Source: an uncultured Elioraea sp. (GTDB lineage Bacteria; Pseudomonadota; Alphaproteobacteria; Acetobacterales; Acetobacteraceae). From it: DNA of 9,733 nt. The first letter of the stretch is position 1. Each line of letters opens with the position of its first letter. Positions 6,855 to 9,733 of the stretch are shown one piece after another. The stretch lies in the NCBI GenBank assembly GCA_937995555.1, contig CALKJX010000243.1:1-9733 (forward strand). Reading direction: 5' to 3'. Both the position numbers and the translations under genes were made by a program. Below the pieces are notes generated by a model, which was given only the letters and a program-made list of their open reading frames with translations, made no database searches and was not told the DNA's origin.

Positions 6855-8648
6855 ATGGCAGAGGACAAGGCCGGCCAGGCCTTCAGGATGCCTGACCCCG
6901 CCCTCCTGTCGCGCAACATGGCCGACATCGCGAGCCGCAGCCAGCGGATCGTGATGGAGTTCCTCAAGCGCCAGGGCGATGCGCGTTTGCCTGGCCTCGA
7001 CCCGCTCAACATCGGCAGCGCCTTCCTTGAGATGACCGCGCGGATGATGGCGAATCCGGCCAAGCTCGTGCAGGCGCACATGTCGTTCTGGCAGGACTAC
7101 ATGCTGCTCTGGCAGAACACCGCGCGACGGTTGATGGGCGAGACCCCCGCCCCGGTGGTGGCGCCGCCGCCGGGCGACCGGCGCTTCAAGCACGAGGACT
7201 GGCACGAGAACGAGGTCTTCGATTTCATCAAGCAGTCCTACCTGCTGTCCGCGCGCTACGTGCAGAACGTGGTGAAGGATGTCGACGGGCTGGACGACAA
7301 GACCGCCCAGAAGCTCGACTTCTATGCCCGCCAGTTCGTCGACGCGCTGGCCCCCACCAACTTCCTGCTGACCAACCCCGAGGTGCTGCGCCGCACGGTC
7401 GAGACGGGCGGCGAGAACCTGGTCCGCGGCCTGAACAACCTGCTCGCCGATCTTGAGCGCGGCAAGGGCAAGCTGCACATCAAGATGACGGACTACGAGG
7501 CGTTCAAGGTGGGCGAGAACATCGCCACCACGCCGGGTTCGGTGATCTACCAGAACGACCTGATCCAGCTCATCCAGTACGCGCCCTCGACGGAGACCGT
7601 GCTGAAGCGGCCGCTGCTGATCGTTCCGCCTTGGATCAACAAGTACTACATCCTCGATCTGCGCCCGAAGAACAGCTTCGTGCGCTGGGCGGTGGCGCAG
7701 GGCCACACGGTGTTCATGATCTCCTGGGTCAACCCGGACGAACGGCTCGCCGAGAAGAGCTTCGAGGACTACATGCTGGAGGGTCCGCTCGCGGCGCTGG
7801 AGGCGATCGAACGGGCAACCGGCGAGCGCGAGGTGAACGCGATCGGCTACTGCCTCGGCGGCACGCTCCTCGCATGCACGCTCTCCCACATGGCGGCGAA
7901 GAACGACGCCCGGATCAAGGCGGCGACCTTCTTCACCACGCTGGTGGATTTCGCCGAGGCCGGCGAGCTCACGGTGTTCATCGACGAGGAGCAGCTCAAG
8001 GCGCTCGAGGAGAGCATGCAGCGGAGGGGCTATCTCGACGGCAGCGAAATGGCCGCCACCTTCAACATGCTGCGCGCCAACGACCTGATCTGGTCGTTCG
8101 TGGTGAACAACTACCTGCTCGGGCAGGAGCCGTTCCCGTTCGACCTGCTGTACTGGAACAGCGACAGCACGCGCATGCCCGCGGCGATGCACAGCTTCTA
8201 CCTGCGCAGGATGTACCAGGAGAACCGGCTGTCGCAGCCCGGCGGGATCACGCTCGCCGGCACGCCGATCGATCTCGGGCGCATCAGCGTGCCGACCTAC
8301 ATCCTGGCGACGCGCGAGGACCACATCGCGCCCTGGAAGGCCTGCTACAAGGCGACGCAGCTCTACGCGGGGCGCAAGCGCTTCGTGCTCGCCGCCTCGG
8401 GCCACATCGCCGGGGTGGTGAACCCGCCCGATGCCGGCAAGTACAGCCACTGGGTCAACACCGACCTGCCGTCGGACCCCGACGCCTGGCTGGTCGGCGC
8501 GACCGAGCTCGCCGGCAGCTGGTGGCCGGACTGGCAGCGCTGGGTCGCGTCGCTGTCGAAGGCGAAGGTCGAAGCACGGGTGCCGGGTGACGGCAAGCTC
8601 GCGGTGATCGAGCCCGCGCCGGGCAGCTACGTGAAGGTGACCGCGTAG
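6855..8648 (+). CDS. phaC: Class I polyhydroxyalkanoate synthase PhaC
   Basis: PhaC polymerises (R)-3-hydroxyacyl-CoA, usually 3-hydroxybutyryl-CoA, into polyester on the surface of storage granules. The 597-residue product matches class I length. The N-terminal part (about 1-230) contains the family region with FLLTNPEVL (170-178). The alpha/beta-hydrolase domain follows, with VPPWINKYYILDL (257-269). The modified lipase box GYCLGG (331-336) carries the nucleophile C333. The remaining triad members are D489 in ATREDHIAPW and H517 in ASGHIAGVVNPP, and the conserved tryptophan of YWNSDSTR is W434. All key residues are present, so an active enzyme is expected. The ATG at 6855 has AAAGGA (6838-6843) eleven bases upstream, a modest ribosome binding site. 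It is the only plus-strand gene here, alone between a divergent and a convergent neighbour. No phaA, phaB, phaP or phaR gene is in the window, so monomer supply must be encoded elsewhere. Confidence 0.98.
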   Translation: MAEDKAGQAFRMPDPALLSRNMADIASRSQRIVMEFLKRQGDARLPGLDPLNIGSAFLEMTARMMANPAKLVQAHMSFWQDYMLLWQNTARRLMGETPAPVVAPPPGDRRFKHEDWHENEVFDFIKQSYLLSARYVQNVVKDVDGLDDKTAQKLDFYARQFVDALAPTNFLLTNPEVLRRTVETGGENLVRGLNNLLADLERGKGKLHIKMTDYEAFKVGENIATTPGSVIYQNDLIQLIQYAPSTETVLKRPLLIVPPWINKYYILDLRPKNSFVRWAVAQGHTVFMISWVNPDERLAEKSFEDYMLEGPLAALEAIERATGEREVNAIGYCLGGTLLACTLSHMAAKNDARIKAATFFTTLVDFAEAGELTVFIDEEQLKALEESMQRRGYLDGSEMAATFNMLRANDLIWSFVVNNYLLGQEPFPFDLLYWNSDSTRMPAAMHSFYLRRMYQENRLSQPGGITLAGTPIDLGRISVPTYILATREDHIAPWKACYKATQLYAGRKRFVLAASGHIAGVVNPPDAGKYSHWVNTDLPSDPDAWLVGATELAGSWWPDWQRWVASLSKAKVEARVPGDGKLAVIEPAPGSYVKVTA

Positions 8649-8668
8649 TGGCGGGCCGTCCCGCCGCT
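8647..8668. terminator. GC-rich hairpin between convergent genes, possible bidirectional terminator
   Basis: The stem AGTGGCGGG (8647-8655) pairs with CCCGCCGCT (8660-8668) around the four-base loop CCGT: nine pairs including one G-T wobble. It starts within the phaC stop codon and ends at the last base of the convergent lipoprotein gene, filling the 19-nt gap between them. There is no run of T on either strand, so it is not a classical intrinsic terminator, but the placement fits a shared stop or an mRNA-protecting structure. Confidence 0.5.
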
Positions 8669-9210
8669 CACGGCGTCGGGCCCGCTTCGCGCTCGAGCGC
8701 CAGCCTCAGCTCGCGCAGCGCGCGCACGCCCTGACTCGGCAGCGAGTAGCGCTGCAACCGGTCGCGCGCGATCTCGGTCTGGAGTGCCGCCGGCGGCACC
8801 AGGGCCGCGCGCGCCCCCGGCTCGTCGTTGCGGCGCAGCGCCTGCGACGCCGCCCAGAGGGCATCGACCACCTGCTGCGCCGTCGCCTCCGCGGCGAGGC
8901 CGGCGGCCGCGCGCACCGCGGGCCGCGCCTCGCGCAACAGCCGCCCGGGCCACTGATCCGACAGTCGGCCCGAGGAGGCCTCGACGGTGGCGATCTCGTA
9001 GAGCAGCAGCGCATAGGCCGCGTTGGCAGGCTGGTCGATGAGCTGGTCCGGCCGGGCGACGAGCATGTGATGCGCGGTCTCGCTCGCCTGGAACAGCGTC
9101 CCGCTGGTGCCCGACAGCGCGCCGGGGGGAACTTGCACGGTTTCCACGGGGCCTCCGTCGCAGGCTGCGAGGGCGAGGGCGCCGGCAAGGGCGATCCGGC
9201 GCGGGATCAT
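8668..9210 (-). CDS. Small lipoprotein of unknown function
   Basis: The 180-residue product begins MIPRRIALAGALALAAC: two arginines, a short hydrophobic core and a lipobox LAAC with C17, so it is a predicted lipoprotein. The next residues are D18 and G19; in E. coli an Asp at +2 holds lipoproteins in the inner membrane, but that rule may not apply in this group. The mature part is mostly helical in appearance and rich in Ala, Arg and Leu, with a central stretch NAAYALLLYEIATVEASS (63-80) and a helix-rich C-terminus. I recognise no catalytic motif or named domain. The ATG at 9210 overlaps the stop codon of the carbonic anhydrase-family gene by four bases (ATGA), so the two are translationally coupled and probably co-regulated. 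The high GC at third positions supports real coding. Confidence 0.8.
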   Translation of the reverse strand: MIPRRIALAGALALAACDGGPVETVQVPPGALSGTSGTLFQASETAHHMLVARPDQLIDQPANAAYALLLYEIATVEASSGRLSDQWPGRLLREARPAVRAAAGLAAEATAQQVVDALWAASQALRRNDEPGARAALVPPAALQTEIARDRLQRYSLPSQGVRALRELRLALEREAGPTP

Positions 9211-9733
9211 TCCGCGGCGCGGGAGAGCGCGAGCGCGCGGTACTCGCGCCGGTACTCCGCGGCGAGCCCGGCATAGTGCGGCGCCGTGTGTTCGAAGAAC
9301 CGGTCGCCCGGCTTGTCGAGCTTGCGCATGAACTGCGCCGGCGCGCCGGCCCAGAGCTCGCCCGGCGGGATCGCCTTGCCCGGCGTCAGCACCGACCCGG
9401 CGGCGAGCATGCCGCCCTCCTCGACCACCGCGCCGTCGAGCACGATCGCGCCCATGCCGACGAAGGCGCGGTTCTTCAGCGTGCAGGCGTGGATGATCGC
9501 CATGTGCCCGACCGTGACGTCGTCGCCGATCAGGCAGGGGAACCTCTCGCGGTTCACGTGGATCAGCGTGCAGTCCTGGATGTTCGTGCGCGCGCCGATG
9601 CGGACGATGTTGACGTCGCCGCGGATCACGCAATGGAACCAGATGCCGGTGCCTTCGCCGATCCGCACGTCGCCGATCACCGCGGCGGAGGGCGCGATCC
9701 AGGCGCTTTCGTGCACCGTGGGGGTGATGCCGC
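9207..9733 (-). CDS. Gamma-class carbonic anhydrase family protein (YrdA/PaaY-like), 5' end cut by window edge
   Basis: This is a left-handed beta-helix hexapeptide-repeat protein of the gamma carbonic anhydrase/YrdA/PaaY group. Counting from the V codon at 9716, the three histidines that bind the metal in this family are H53 (LIHVN), H71 (VGHMA) and H76 (IIHAC). The conserved R32 and D34 of IRGDVN and Q47 of NIQDCT are also present. Repeats such as IGDVRIG, IGDDVTVG and VGMGAIV mark the helix coils, and a C-terminal alpha helix follows (about 134-165). The GTG at 9716 is unlikely to be the start: the frame stays open to the window edge and reads GITPT just before it, as in full-length relatives, so a few N-terminal residues are missing. 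Many members have weak or no carbonic anhydrase activity, or act as thioesterases; the glutamate proton shuttle of the archaeal Cam enzyme is not apparent. The substrate is therefore open. Confidence 0.93.
   Translation of the reverse strand, partial: GITPTVHESAWIAPSAAVIGDVRIGEGTGIWFHCVIRGDVNIVRIGARTNIQDCTLIHVNRERFPCLIGDDVTVGHMAIIHACTLKNRAFVGMGAIVLDGAVVEEGGMLAAGSVLTPGKAIPPGELWAGAPAQFMRKLDKPGDRFFEHTAPHYAGLAAEYRREYRALALSRAAE

Noticed and set aside
6812..7081. Extended start for the OmpA-family lipoprotein at 7081
   Set aside because: The added 90 residues are antisense to phaC and would place the lipoprotein signal peptide in the interior. The ATG at 6811 has a near-ideal ribosome binding site.
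6795..8450. 551-codon open frame on the minus strand opposite phaC
   Set aside because: It is the antisense shadow of phaC, whose catalytic motifs are all intact. The sequence is rich in His, Arg and Val with no recognisable domain and no ribosome binding site.

Overview
The window is a very GC-rich, densely packed piece of chromosome from an alphaproteobacterium. The most likely order is Rhodospirillales/Acetobacterales (a Roseomonas-like organism). This is inferred from base composition, from the aminotransferase - hom - glpX - recJ gene order known from many alphaproteobacteria, and from a class I PHA synthase. No mobile element, CRISPR array or phage gene is visible. The content is housekeeping and carbon-storage metabolism.

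Layout from left to right. Positions 1-258 hold no gene I can support. A tRNA-Glu(UUC) gene with an encoded CCA end lies on the minus strand at 259-334. A tightly packed minus-strand block runs, in transcription order, from 6811 down to 380: a proline/alanine-rich OmpA-family lipoprotein, an AlaC/DapL-type PLP aminotransferase, homoserine dehydrogenase (hom), class II fructose-1,6-bisphosphatase (glpX) and the single-strand DNA exonuclease recJ. From the aminotransferase onward the junctions are a 4-nt ATGA overlap, a 23-nt gap and a 16-nt overlap, as expected of an operon. The lipoprotein is separated from the aminotransferase by 60 nt, which contain a possible promoter.

phaC (class I polyhydroxyalkanoate synthase) is the only plus-strand gene. 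It starts only 43 nt from the divergent lipoprotein gene and ends 19 nt from a convergent minus-strand pair. A GC-rich hairpin at 8647-8668 may serve both convergent transcripts. That pair is a gamma-class carbonic anhydrase-family protein, cut by the right window edge, and a small lipoprotein of unknown function; they overlap by 4 nt.

Functionally, the aminotransferase and homoserine dehydrogenase belong to amino-acid metabolism (alanine/aspartate families), GlpX to gluconeogenesis or pentose regeneration, PhaC to carbon storage, and RecJ to DNA repair. The cluster looks like conserved co-transcription, not one pathway. I see no strong evidence of an undescribed system. The points most worth a second look are the atypical OmpA domain, the unassigned small lipoprotein coupled to the carbonic anhydrase, the very short divergent promoter region, and the unexplained segment beyond the tRNA.
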